DNA from: an uncultured Clostridia bacterium
Lineage (GTDB): Bacteria; Bacillota; Clostridia; Christensenellales; Aristaeellaceae
NCBI GenBank assembly: GCA_934647305.1
Contig: CAKUFI010000033.1
Span: 1 to 27,219, forward strand
Reading direction: 5' to 3'
DNA length: 27,219 nt
This document shows positions 1-6,502 of this stretch, one piece after another. Made by a program: the position numbers and the translations under genes. A model generated the notes under the pieces. That model did no database searches and was not told where the DNA came from. It saw nothing but the letters and a program-made list of their open reading frames with translations. The first letter of the stretch is position 1, and every line of letters starts with the position of its first letter.

Positions 1-76
1 ACGCCGCTGGGCGCGATTGAAAGTTCGAGAGGGTTGCGACCCTCTCGAGCTCTCCAGGGGTTTTTCGACAGTCTGA
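1..76 (+). repeat. 3' end of a type II composite repeat, cut by the window edge
   Basis: This stretch matches the 3' part of the complete type II element at 14695-14952. The shared parts are the CCGCTGGGC block, a CGAGAGGGT / ACCCTCTCG hairpin around position 40, the GAGCTCTCC block and the GACAGTCTGA end. The remainder must lie upstream of the window. No gene is visible here. Confidence 0.75.
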
Positions 77-106
77 AAGTACCGCCTATACAAGCGGTAC
101 TTTTTT
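76..106. terminator. Rho-independent terminator, probably bidirectional
   Basis: Perfect 10-bp arms AAAGTACCGC (76-85) and GCGGTACTTT (94-103) enclose an 8-nt loop. A T-run at 101-106 makes it strong on the plus strand. On the minus strand it lies 28 nt after the stop of the PAP2 gene with only three T residues following, so it may also end the lipid operon, less strongly. Confidence 0.7.
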
Positions 107-133
107 ATGATGCGTATCGGTTGACCCGGCCGG

Positions 134-787
134 TCAGGCGCGGCGGAAGAGGCGGGTGTGGTAGACGATCAGGTAGACCGCAGCCGACAGCGCCAGGCCC
201 GCAATCACGTCGATGATCGAGTGCTGCTTGAGGAAGACGGTCGAGGCGCAGATGAGGATGCAGGCGGCGATCCAGTAGACTCGCCAGGCGGTCGTCTGCA
301 TGCGCTTATCGTGCAGACCCGCGAACATCGTGCCCATGCTGCCGATGACGTGGACGGAGGGGCAGACGTTGGTGTTGGTGTCGAAGGCGTAGAGCATGCC
401 CACGATGCGGGAGCACAGGTTGTCTCGCGGGAAGGCGGTGGGGCGCAGGTTCTGGCAGGAGGGGTAGATCACGTAGACCAGCAGCGTGACCGAGTAGGTC
501 AGGATGACGAACCAGCCGTTGAGCCGGAAGCCCTCCCGGTCGGTCAGCAGCAGGTAGAGTATCATGCCGATCTGATAGATGAACCAGTAGTAGTAAACCG
601 GCACGAAGTACTCGCAGAACGGGATGAACGCGTCCAGCGCGCACTCGATGGGGTGAAAGTTGAGCGGCAGAAAGCGCTCCAGCAGCAGGAAGCACAGCCC
701 GTAAAAGGGCCAGAAGAGCAGCAGCTTCAGATGGGAAAACTCCGGGGTGTTCAGCTTGCTGAGCCGGAAGGAACGATAGTCAATCAC
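134..787 (-). CDS. PAP2-superfamily membrane phosphatase (IPC-synthase-like subgroup)
   Basis: A 217-residue polytopic membrane protein with about five or six hydrophobic segments. The acid-phosphatase motifs are readable: R115-P with following FPRDN, PSVH at 143-146 (H146 acid/base) and QH-x3-D with H189 and D193. The RPT-x-FP form and the spacing resemble the PAP2_3 branch, which includes inositol-phosphorylceramide synthase-like lipid phosphotransferases. It probably dephosphorylates, or transfers a phospho-headgroup between, lipid substrates on the outer membrane face. The start is GTG at 785-787 with an AGAGGG site 7 nt upstream. It is the last gene of a minus-strand operon, 14 nt after the glycosyltransferase, so a role in glycolipid metabolism is inferred. 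The exact substrate cannot be read. Confidence 0.85.
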   Translation of the reverse strand: MIDYRSFRLSKLNTPEFSHLKLLLFWPFYGLCFLLLERFLPLNFHPIECALDAFIPFCEYFVPVYYYWFIYQIGMILYLLLTDREGFRLNGWFVILTYSVTLLVYVIYPSCQNLRPTAFPRDNLCSRIVGMLYAFDTNTNVCPSVHVIGSMGTMFAGLHDKRMQTTAWRVYWIAACILICASTVFLKQHSIIDVIAGLALSAAVYLIVYHTRLFRRA

Positions 788-801
788 GATATAACCCTCT
801 T

Positions 802-1899
802 TTACGCGCCGGTCGGGCGCATGATATACTGATAGGCCTCCTCGACCGCGCAGGAAGAGAAATCCCGCTCCATCGCGCGGCGCATTCCGTCGGCCTTTTC
901 AGGGTGGTTGAGCAGATCGAGCGCGCGCTCGGCCAGTCCCTCGACGGTGTCGGCGGTGGTGACGTAGCCGTGGCTCAGGAAGAACTCCAGGTTGCGCGTC
1001 TCGCACCCGGGCACCGCGTCGATGGCCACCATGGGCAGGCGCCTGACCATGGCCTCGGTGCTGCTCAGGCCGCCCGGCTTGGACAGAAACACGTCGGAGG
1101 CGTCCATCAGGCGGCGCATGTCGTTCGTATAGCCCAGAATCCGGATGTGATCGGGCAGGTTTTTCTCCTGCAGCGAGGCGTACAGCTTTTTGTTGCTGCC
1201 GCACACGGCGATCAGGCGGGCGTTTCCGCCCAGCTGCCCGGCGAGCGTGTCCACCAGCTCCTCGATCGGCCCGCAGCCCATACTGCCGCACATGAGCAGC
1301 AGCAGCCGGCAGTCCGCATCGATGTTCAGCGCGCGGCGCGCGCCCTCGCGATCCTTGGGGGCGTAGTAGGTCTCCAGAATCGGTATGCCGCTCTCCACCA
1401 TCTTTTCGGCGCTCAGGCCGCAGGCGACGAACTCGGCCTTCGTCCCCCGGGGGATGAAGTACGCGTCCATCTCGGTCTCGTTGACGCTGGGGCTGCAGGT
1501 GTAGTCGGTCGCGAAAAAGTACTGGGGAATCTCCAGGCCGAAGCTGCGGCGCGCCTTGGTCAGCATCAGCGCGGGGAAGGCGTGCACGCACAAAGCCGCG
1601 TCGTATCCGCCCTCCAGGATATACCGGGTCAGCGCGCCGGCGGCCTTTTCAATGCCCTTGATCATCAGCTGGGAGGTATGCTTTTCCTCCATCCGGTAGC
1701 CCGCTCCGAACAGGAGCGGCAGCTTTCGATAGATAAACACATGGCCCTTGCTGATCAGGGCCGCCAGCGCGCGGGGATAAAACCTGAGCGCGTTGAGCAT
1801 CTCGCACTGTGCGCCCCGGCGGGAAAAATAGTCCGCCAGCGCGCGGCCGGCGGAGTTGTGTCCCTCGCCGGTGTCGCAGGAAAGGATGAGTACCTTCAT
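802..1899 (-). CDS. MGDG-synthase/UgtP-family glycolipid glycosyltransferase
   Basis: A 365-residue GT28-type glycosyltransferase. The N-terminal MGDG-synthase domain opens with GEGHNSAG at residues 11-18, typical of diacylglycerol glucosyl/galactosyl transferases. The C-terminal half carries the nucleotide-sugar site, with a LLLMCGSMG loop and a SKPGGLSSTEA motif. The expected reaction is transfer of a hexose from a UDP-sugar to diacylglycerol or another lipid at the cytoplasmic membrane face. The start codon overlaps the upstream stop in an ATGA arrangement, so translation is probably coupled. Its neighbours, a CrtO-like acyltransferase and a PAP2 enzyme, suggest that the glycolipid is further acylated or remodelled. 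Length fits the family. Sugar and acceptor are not determined. Confidence 0.88.
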   Translation of the reverse strand: MKVLILSCDTGEGHNSAGRALADYFSRRGAQCEMLNALRFYPRALAALISKGHVFIYRKLPLLFGAGYRMEEKHTSQLMIKGIEKAAGALTRYILEGGYDAALCVHAFPALMLTKARRSFGLEIPQYFFATDYTCSPSVNETEMDAYFIPRGTKAEFVACGLSAEKMVESGIPILETYYAPKDREGARRALNIDADCRLLLLMCGSMGCGPIEELVDTLAGQLGGNARLIAVCGSNKKLYASLQEKNLPDHIRILGYTNDMRRLMDASDVFLSKPGGLSSTEAMVRRLPMVAIDAVPGCETRNLEFFLSHGYVTTADTVEGLAERALDLLNHPEKADGMRRAMERDFSSCAVEEAYQYIMRPTGA

Positions 1900-2372
1900 T
1901 GTTTCAGTCGTTCCTCTCTGGCCCGCAGGCGACTGGCCAGTTTGACCAGCTGGGGCCGGTTATAGCGCTGAATCAGCACGAAGGGGAGGTTGAACAGCAG
2001 CATCGAGACCAGCATCATCCACACGGTCCACGGCCGGTCGAAGCACAATATCAGCGGCGAGGCCAGTATCAGAGTCCAGTGGGTAAACTCCGCCACGCAG
2101 GTCTCCTGCACCAGGCGGTCGACCTGATCGGCCGTGGGCAGCGCGCCCAGCCGCTTGGACACCATGTGCGGATTGATGCGGCTCATGTCCGGCACGATGT
2201 CCTTCCACTTCTGAATGCCGATTTTCTGATAGACTCTGCCCTCCCGCTCCCAGGCATAGCATTTATAAGGGAAGCGGTCCGCATGGAACCAGCGGCGAGG
2301 CAGTGCGTTGCCCAGCGGGTTGACGAAAATGCCCACCAGCATGAGCGTGATGGCGCACCAGACAAAGCGCAT
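1896..2372 (-). CDS. CrtO-like glycosyl-4,4'-diaponeurosporenoate acyltransferase family membrane protein
   Basis: A 158-residue protein with an N-terminal hydrophobic segment (about 4-20) and two more near residues 98-135. The motif KIGIQKWKDIVPDMSRIN (50-67) is the signature I recall for the CrtO acyltransferase family; in Staphylococcus CrtO adds a fatty acyl chain to a glycosylated carotenoid. No carotenoid genes are visible here, so in this organism it more likely acylates another glycolipid, perhaps the product of the overlapping downstream glycosyltransferase. That is inference. The start is ATG at 2370-2372 with AGGAGG upstream. It is the first gene of the minus-strand cassette. Family membership is fairly secure; the substrate is not. 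Confidence 0.75.
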   Translation of the reverse strand: MRFVWCAITLMLVGIFVNPLGNALPRRWFHADRFPYKCYAWEREGRVYQKIGIQKWKDIVPDMSRINPHMVSKRLGALPTADQVDRLVQETCVAEFTHWTLILASPLILCFDRPWTVWMMLVSMLLFNLPFVLIQRYNRPQLVKLASRLRAREERLKQ

Positions 2373-2424
2373 GACGTATCCTCCTCTTCAGGCCGCGCGC
2401 GCATGGCGTACGCAGGCCGACTCT

Positions 2425-2430
2425 ATTGTA
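2425..2430 (-). promoter_or_regulatory. Possible -10 element for the lipid cassette
   Basis: On the minus strand TACAAT (five of six matches to TATAAT) lies about 50 nt before the CrtO-like start codon. A convincing -35 at 16-18 bp spacing is not visible, so this is tentative. Confidence 0.35.
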
Positions 2431-2498
2431 CCAGAGAAACATCAAAATTTCCACATCAACAGTTCAATAAATCCTCAACTCATCGAATTTTCATGTGA

Positions 2499-2527
2499 TT
2501 TACTCCCGGCATGAAATGTGCTATAAT
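2499..2527 (+). promoter_or_regulatory. Sigma-A promoter of the response regulator/kinase operon
   Basis: TTTACT (2499-2504) and a perfect TATAAT (2522-2527) are separated by 17 bp. TGC immediately precedes the hexamer, giving an extended -10 (TGnTATAAT). It lies about 40 nt upstream of the response regulator start. It is back to back with the lipid cassette, so the regulator could act on both directions. Confidence 0.75.
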
Positions 2528-2568
2528 CTATATGAGAACTATACGCCCGCGGGGCGGAGGGAAACGAT

Positions 2569-3243
2569 ATGTTCAAGATACTGGTCGCCGAGGACGACAA
2601 CAGCGCCCGCAGACTGCTGTGCGAGGTGCTCTCCGGCTACGGCTACGAGACCATCCCGGCGGTAGACGGCGCGCAGGCGCTGGAGCTTTTGCAGGCGCAC
2701 CATGCCGACCTGATCGTGCTGGACGTGATGATGCCGCGCATGGACGGGCTGCAGTTGACGCGCCGGCTGCGCGAGGAGGGGCATACCACGCCCATCCTGA
2801 TGCTGACCGCCCGCGAAACCACGCAGGACAAGTGCCGCGGTTTTTTGAGCGGGGCGGACGACTACGTGGTCAAGCCGGTGGATGAGGAGGAGCTGGCGCT
2901 GCGCATCGCTGCGCTTTTGAGGCGCTCGCAGATCGCCAGCGAGCGGAAGATCGTCGTGGGCGACGTGACGCTGAGCTATGACACGCAGTCGGTCACGCGC
3001 GGCGAGGAGTCGGTCGAGCTGCCGAAAAAGGAATTCCTGCTGCTCTTCAAGCTGCTCTCCTCGCCCGGCAAGATCTTCACCAAGCGCCAGCTGATGCAGG
3101 AAATCTGGGAGGACAGCAGCGGCGCGGACGAGCACACGATCGAGGTACACGTGGGCAGGCTGCGCGAGCGGCTGAAGCGGTTCGACGAGTTCGAGATCGT
3201 GACCATGCGCGGGCTGGGCTACAAGGCGGTGAAAAAGGCTTGA
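2569..3243 (+). CDS. OmpR/PhoB-family response regulator
   Basis: A 224-residue two-domain regulator. The receiver (about 1-115) has the acidic pair at residues 9-10, phospho-acceptor D52 in LDVMMPRMDG, T80 and K102 in the KP motif. The winged-helix DNA-binding domain (about 130-222) includes the GRLRERLKRF recognition region and the C-terminal RGLGYK turn. It should bind DNA as a dimer after phosphorylation by the kinase encoded next, whose start codon overlaps this stop. GGAGGG (2556-2561) sits 7 nt before the ATG. The divergent lipid cassette is the nearest candidate target, by position only. No specific orthologue is recognised. Confidence 0.93.
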   Translation: MFKILVAEDDNSARRLLCEVLSGYGYETIPAVDGAQALELLQAHHADLIVLDVMMPRMDGLQLTRRLREEGHTTPILMLTARETTQDKCRGFLSGADDYVVKPVDEEELALRIAALLRRSQIASERKIVVGDVTLSYDTQSVTRGEESVELPKKEFLLLFKLLSSPGKIFTKRQLMQEIWEDSSGADEHTIEVHVGRLRERLKRFDEFEIVTMRGLGYKAVKKA

Positions 3244-4307
3244 AGCGGCAAAAGAAGTCCGGCAGCCGGCTGAGCTCGTCGATCTGGCGGCTGAACATGG
3301 TGCTCAACACCCTGTCGGTGATCATCGCGGTGGGTCTGGTGATGCTGCTGGACGACACGAACGTGCTGCCCGGCGTGGTGGTGTCGCTTTTCGTGCGCCT
3401 GCTGGTGGGCGCGGCGATCATCTTCATCGCCACCTGGACGTCCCACGCGCTGATCAACCGGCTGTGCGCCTCGCTGCGCAGCCTGAGCGCCGGCACGAAG
3501 GAAATCGAAAAGGGAAATTACAAGGTGCAGGTCGAAAACAAAGACCCCAACTCCGAGGTGGGCATGCTCATCACCAACTTCAACCACATGGCCCGCGAGC
3601 TGGACAACACCGAGATGTTCCGCAAGGACTTCATCAACAACTTCTCCCACGAATTCAAGACGCCCATCACCTCCATCGCGGGCTTCGCGGCCAGGCTGCA
3701 GCGCCCAGACGTGCCTGAGGAAAAAAAACGCGAGTACGTGGACGTGATCGTGCAGGAATCCCGCCGCCTGAGCGCGCTGTCGAGCAACATCCTGATGCTG
3801 TCGCACTATGAAAACCAGGACGCGGTGACCGGGCGAGAGGAATATTCGCTCGACGAGCAGCTGCGGCTGTGCGTGCTGGCCATGCAGGACGCCTGGTCGG
3901 CGAAGAACCTCGAGATCGAGGCCGACCTTCAGCCGCTGACCATCCGCGCCAACGCCGACATGCTGGCCCAGGTCTGGAACAACCTGCTCTCCAACGCCGT
4001 CAAGTTCACCCCCGAGGGCGGCAGGCTCACCCTGCGCTGCTTCCGCGAGGCAGGCCGCACCGTTGTGGTCGTCTCCGATACCGGCGTGGGCATGACCGAG
4101 GAAACCATGCGCCACATCTTCGACAAGTTCTATCAGGGCGACACCTCCCACAAGCTGGCCGGCAACGGACTGGGTCTGCCCATCGTCAAGCGGATCGTCG
4201 ATCTGTGCGGCGGCGAAATCCAGGTGACCAGCACCCCCGGCCGGGGCACGCAGTTCCGCGTCTCGCTGCCGGGGGACGGGGGAACGCTGGAGAGACGGCT
4301 TTTCTGA
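3240..4307 (+). CDS. Membrane histidine kinase with a very short extracytoplasmic loop
   Basis: A 355-residue sensor kinase partnered with the preceding regulator. Two transmembrane helices (about 21-37 and 45-66) are separated by only a few residues, so there is no periplasmic-type sensor domain. This layout is typical of intramembrane-sensing kinases that watch the envelope. A HAMP domain follows (about 67-120), then the HisKA helix with H137 in FSHEFKTP, then HATPase_c with an N box (NNLLSNAVKF), DTGVGMT, FDKFYQGD and GNGLGL. The start is TTG at 3240-3242, sharing bases with the TGA of the regulator, so translational coupling is likely. The last residues (GTLERRLF) overlap a hairpin and may derive from adjacent repeat sequence. 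Confidence 0.9.
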   Translation: MKRQKKSGSRLSSSIWRLNMVLNTLSVIIAVGLVMLLDDTNVLPGVVVSLFVRLLVGAAIIFIATWTSHALINRLCASLRSLSAGTKEIEKGNYKVQVENKDPNSEVGMLITNFNHMARELDNTEMFRKDFINNFSHEFKTPITSIAGFAARLQRPDVPEEKKREYVDVIVQESRRLSALSSNILMLSHYENQDAVTGREEYSLDEQLRLCVLAMQDAWSAKNLEIEADLQPLTIRANADMLAQVWNNLLSNAVKFTPEGGRLTLRCFREAGRTVVVVSDTGVGMTEETMRHIFDKFYQGDTSHKLAGNGLGLPIVKRIVDLCGGEIQVTSTPGRGTQFRVSLPGDGGTLERRLF

Positions 4308-4319
4308 GAAAAGCCTCTC
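4292..4319. other. Hairpin spanning the kinase stop codon
   Basis: GGCTTTTC (4297-4304) pairs with GAAAAGCC (4308-4315), extended by GAGA/TCTC across one mismatch. The TGA stop forms the 3-nt loop. No T-run follows, so it is not a canonical terminator; it may be a repeat remnant or a 3'-end structure. Confidence 0.5.
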
Positions 4320-4442
4320 CCCAGACCCCTTACGAAAAGCACTTGCGAAACGGTGAAACGGCGATAAGCAGGCCGCCCATTCGCCCGAAGTGCCGAAAAC
4401 GGGGACGGACTCGGAGCTGCGAAAACGAATCTCTGTGCCCGC

Positions 4443-4540
4443 GTCGGCAATGCCGACAGGAGTTTTCCGGAGAATTCCGGAAAACCGGAGAAATTGGGAA
4501 CTCCAATTTATGGTTCCCAATTTCGTCGCCAGAACCCGAG
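4443..4540 (+). repeat. Type I composite palindrome (hairpins C', A and B)
   Basis: Three hairpins in series. C' is GTCGGC-aat-GCCGAC (4443-4457). A is GTTTTCCGGA-gaat-TCCGGAAAAC (4462-4485). B has 12-bp arms GAAATTGGGAAC (4490-4501) and GTTCCCAATTTC (4513-4524) around an 11-nt loop containing AATTTATG. A linker resembling GTCGCCAGAACCC leads into the tandem array at 4541. The rest of 4320-4442 shows no gene or clear signal. Confidence 0.9.
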
Positions 4541-4780
4541 GTAGCAAGTGGGTGCAGGCCCTGCCGACCGGCAGCAAGTGGCTGTCGGCCTTGCCGACCG
4601 GCAGCAAGTGGCTGTCGGCCTTGCCGACCGGCAGCGAGTGGCTGTCGGCCCTGCCGACCGGCAGCAAGTGGCTGTCGGCCTTGCCGACCGGCAGCAAGTG
4701 GCTGTCGGCCTTGCCGACCGGCAGCAAGTGGCTGTCGGCCTTGCCGACCAGCAGCAAGTGCATGCAGGCTCAGCCTGCGC
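4541..4780 (+). repeat. 30-bp tandem array of hairpin C, seven full units plus a divergent eighth
   Basis: Seven contiguous 30-bp units at 4541, 4571, 4601, 4631, 4661, 4691 and 4721, with a diverged unit at 4751-4780. Each has GCAGCAAGTGGCT followed by GTCGGC-ctt-GCCGAC and CG, so every unit contains a 6-bp stem with a 3-nt loop. Several units are identical; others differ at one to five bases. There are no spacers. Because 30 is a multiple of three and stops are absent, periodic open frames run through it; these are artefacts. Confidence 0.97.
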
Positions 4781-4829
4781 GCCCCGACCGACACACACAT
4801 TCAATGACACGCTTCACGGAGGAATGACG

Positions 4830-5873
4830 ATGGCTCTTACTTTGCTGCGCGCGCGGCTGTACGTCTTCGACGGCAGCGATCAGGCGCCCTTCTTTGCCGA
4901 AAACGACCTGTCATTGCAGCCTGAGCAGGTCGAATACTGCCTTGCGCTGCACAACAAGACGCGCGAGGCCGACACCACCCGCCAGACCCGCTTCGACCCG
5001 GCGGGCGACACCGCGTCGCTGTTCGACGGCTACGTATCCGGCGAGGAGGACGCGTTCTTCGAGGCCTTTGCCGAGCGCTTTCTGCGCCGAATCCGGGCTA
5101 GGGAGCTGCCCGAGCAGGGCTTCGACCTGCTGACCTGCTTCCTCGAGGACGGCGACGAGCTGTGGTTTGACGCGTTTCGCCTGCCCTACCAGAAGCAGCT
5201 GACTCACCGCGTGGAGTCGTTTTCAGGCGGCTGGCGCAGCGAGCTGGTGCCCTCGGGCGGCGCGCTGCCCTTTCCCGGCTCGCGCACGGTCTGCGGCGCG
5301 CTGGTCAGCTTCTCCACCTGCGACGTGTTCCTGCGCGACGTGACCGTCAAGGCGCAGGGAAAGAGCTATGAGCTGATGGGTCAGGTGATACTGGACACCG
5401 CCGACTCGCTCTCCCCTGCCGAATCGGTCAAGCAGGTGCAAAAGATCGCGCTGTCGCTCTCCGAGGACGACGGCAGGGCCCCCTGGGAGGACGCGCCCGA
5501 CCCGCAGGCCGCCCGGCAGGAGGCCCGCGACGAAACCCGCCAGCAGGTCAGGCGCGCGCTGGCCCAGTCGCTCGACCGCACCGGCACGCTCGACATGCAG
5601 TACATCGCCGAGGAGGTCTTCGGCGACAAGCCCGCCGTCAAGGAGCGCTTTCAGGAGCAGGTCGAGCGGCGCGGCATGGACAGCGTCGTGCCCATCGAGT
5701 CCGACCGCATCCGTGCGTCGCTGGAAAAGGTGCGCTTTACCGCCGACGATGGCGTGCAGATCACCCTGCCGCGCGAGGTGGCCGACGACCCCGACCGCTT
5801 CGAGGTCGCGCACAATCCCGACGGCACGCTCTCCATCCTGATCAAAGGGCTTCAGTCGCTGCGAAAGAGCTGA
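4830..5873 (+). CDS. Nucleoid-associated protein, NdpA/YejK-like (37-kDa family)
   Basis: A 347-residue soluble protein without signal peptide or membrane segment. Length, the N-terminal RARLYVFDG segment and the overall pattern fit the 37-kDa nucleoid-associated family (PF04245, E. coli YejK about 335 residues). Members bind chromosomal DNA in Proteobacteria; the role in Firmicutes is poorly known. The assignment rests on general resemblance, not on a catalytic motif. GGAGG (4818-4822) lies 7 nt before the ATG at 4830. Another ATG at 4824 is too close to the ribosome site, and the open frame extending upstream only traverses the repeat array. It stands alone between repeat-filled gaps and ends at a good terminator. 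Confidence 0.65.
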   Translation: MALTLLRARLYVFDGSDQAPFFAENDLSLQPEQVEYCLALHNKTREADTTRQTRFDPAGDTASLFDGYVSGEEDAFFEAFAERFLRRIRARELPEQGFDLLTCFLEDGDELWFDAFRLPYQKQLTHRVESFSGGWRSELVPSGGALPFPGSRTVCGALVSFSTCDVFLRDVTVKAQGKSYELMGQVILDTADSLSPAESVKQVQKIALSLSEDDGRAPWEDAPDPQAARQEARDETRQQVRRALAQSLDRTGTLDMQYIAEEVFGDKPAVKERFQEQVERRGMDSVVPIESDRIRASLEKVRFTADDGVQITLPREVADDPDRFEVAHNPDGTLSILIKGLQSLRKS

Positions 5874-5904
5874 ATAAACCTCCGCCGCGGCGACGCGCCA
5901 TGTC

Positions 5905-5938
5905 AACTCCTTCGGACATTCCGTCCGGGGGAGTTTTT
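5905..5938 (+). terminator. Rho-independent terminator after the nucleoid-associated gene
   Basis: AACTCC (5905-5910) and CGGAC (5913-5917) pair with GTCCG (5923-5927) and GGAGTT (5930-5935). A T-run at 5934-5938 follows. It lies about 30 nt after the stop codon. Confidence 0.8.
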
Positions 5939-5940
5939 GC

Positions 5941-5974
5941 ATGTCAAATCCGCGCCCGCCGGGGCGTTTGACAT
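5941..5974. promoter_or_regulatory. Inverted TTTGACAT pair, possible distal PhoP-binding palindrome
   Basis: ATGTCAAA (5941-5948) and TTTGACAT (5967-5974) form an inverted repeat around a CGCCC/GGGCG core. The same octamer recurs in the direct repeats before pstC, so this could be a second Pho-regulator site. It could equally be just a hairpin. Confidence 0.35.
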
Positions 5975-6002
5975 AAGGCGGGGGGTGGGGGTCACAGGCG
6001 CA

Positions 6003-6084
6003 GAATTCGGGGGCTTGAATTTATGGTCCCCGAATTCGCCGCCAGAACCCGCGGCAGCAGCCGAGTGCAGGCTCAGCCTGCCTG
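6003..6084 (+). repeat. Type I palindrome, B and C modules
   Basis: Hairpin B has arms GAATTCGGGGGC (6003-6014) and GTCCCCGAATTC (6026-6037), with one G-T wobble, around the TTGAATTTATG loop. The CGCCAGAACCCGCGGCAGCAG linker leads to hairpin C, GCAGGC-tca-GCCTGC, near 6067-6081. There is no hairpin A in this copy. Confidence 0.9.
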
Positions 6085-6085
6085 A

Positions 6086-6185
6086 ACCCCTCAGTCGCCT
6101 AATGGCGACAGCTTCCCTTTCAGGGGAGCCGATACGACACGCCCATGCCTCCCCTGAAAGGGGAGGTGCCCGCAATGCGGGCGGC
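6086..6185 (+). repeat. Module D repeat (CTCCCC/GGGGAG hairpins)
   Basis: A chain of short hairpins: GTCGCC-taat-GGCGAC (6094-6109), TCCC/GGGGA (about 6113-6127), CCTCCCC-tgaaa-GGGGAGG (6148-6166) and GCCCGC-aat-GCGGGC (6168-6182). Equivalent chains occur at 12253, 14651, 14952 and 23801. Similar CCCTCAG...CTCCCCTTTCAGGGGAG repeats are, as I recall, common in gut Clostridia genomes. Confidence 0.85.
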
Positions 6186-6201
6186 GGGGTTCGCAGGCGC
6201 A

Positions 6202-6372
6202 GAATTCGGGAACTCGAATTTATGGTTCCCGAATTCGTCGATAGAACCGGCGGCAGCAGGTGGAACCGGGCACTGCCCGGTGGCCGAAGGATTCGCTTGG
6301 TCGGCACCAGCACCGAGTGCAGGCTCAGCCTGCCTGAACCGGCGGCAGCAGCCGAGTACAGGCTCAGCCTGC
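6202..6372 (+). repeat. Type I palindrome, B plus several C modules
   Basis: Hairpin B is perfect: GAATTCGGGAAC (6202-6213) and GTTCCCGAATTC (6225-6236), loop TCGAATTTATG. After a GGCGGCAGCAGG linker come C-type hairpins CCGGGC-act-GCCCGG near 6268 and CAGGC-tca-GCCTG near 6322 and 6360. No gene is visible between 5874 and 6502. Confidence 0.9.
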
Positions 6373-6377
6373 CCGAC

Positions 6378-6432
6378 CTGACATGGATTTGACATGGCGC
6401 GGGTTCCCGATTTGACATGCGTTTTGTAAAAT
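6378..6432 (+). promoter_or_regulatory. Candidate Pho-box promoter of the pst operon
   Basis: CTGACAT (6378-6384) and TTGACAT (6389-6395) are direct repeats spaced exactly 11 bp, the helical spacing of known PhoB/PhoP boxes. A third TTGACAT (6412-6418) follows, then TAAAAT (6427-6432) as a -10, 8 nt further on. No normal 17-bp -35 is present, as expected for an activator-dependent promoter. It lies about 70 nt before the pstC start. Confidence 0.65.
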
Positions 6433-6502
6433 AGCCTCGGATGTTGGGAAAGGACCTGGGCGAGCAGCCAGGAGCCTGCCCGGCATGGAAGGAGGAAGCG
6501 CA

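Noticed and set aside
3219..4763. Long minus-strand open frame (514 codons) opposite the histidine kinase and repeat array
   Set aside because: It is antisense to clear HAMP/HisKA/HATPase coding sequence and extends only because of high GC and the stop-free 30-bp repeat; no ribosome site or domain.
4541..4780. CRISPR array
   Set aside because: The 30-bp units are directly contiguous with no spacers, each is internally palindromic over its second half, and no cas genes are present.
4548..4829. N-terminal repeat extension of the nucleoid-associated protein
   Set aside because: The frame is open only because the repeat lacks stops; GGAGG at 4818-4822 fixes the start at 4830.
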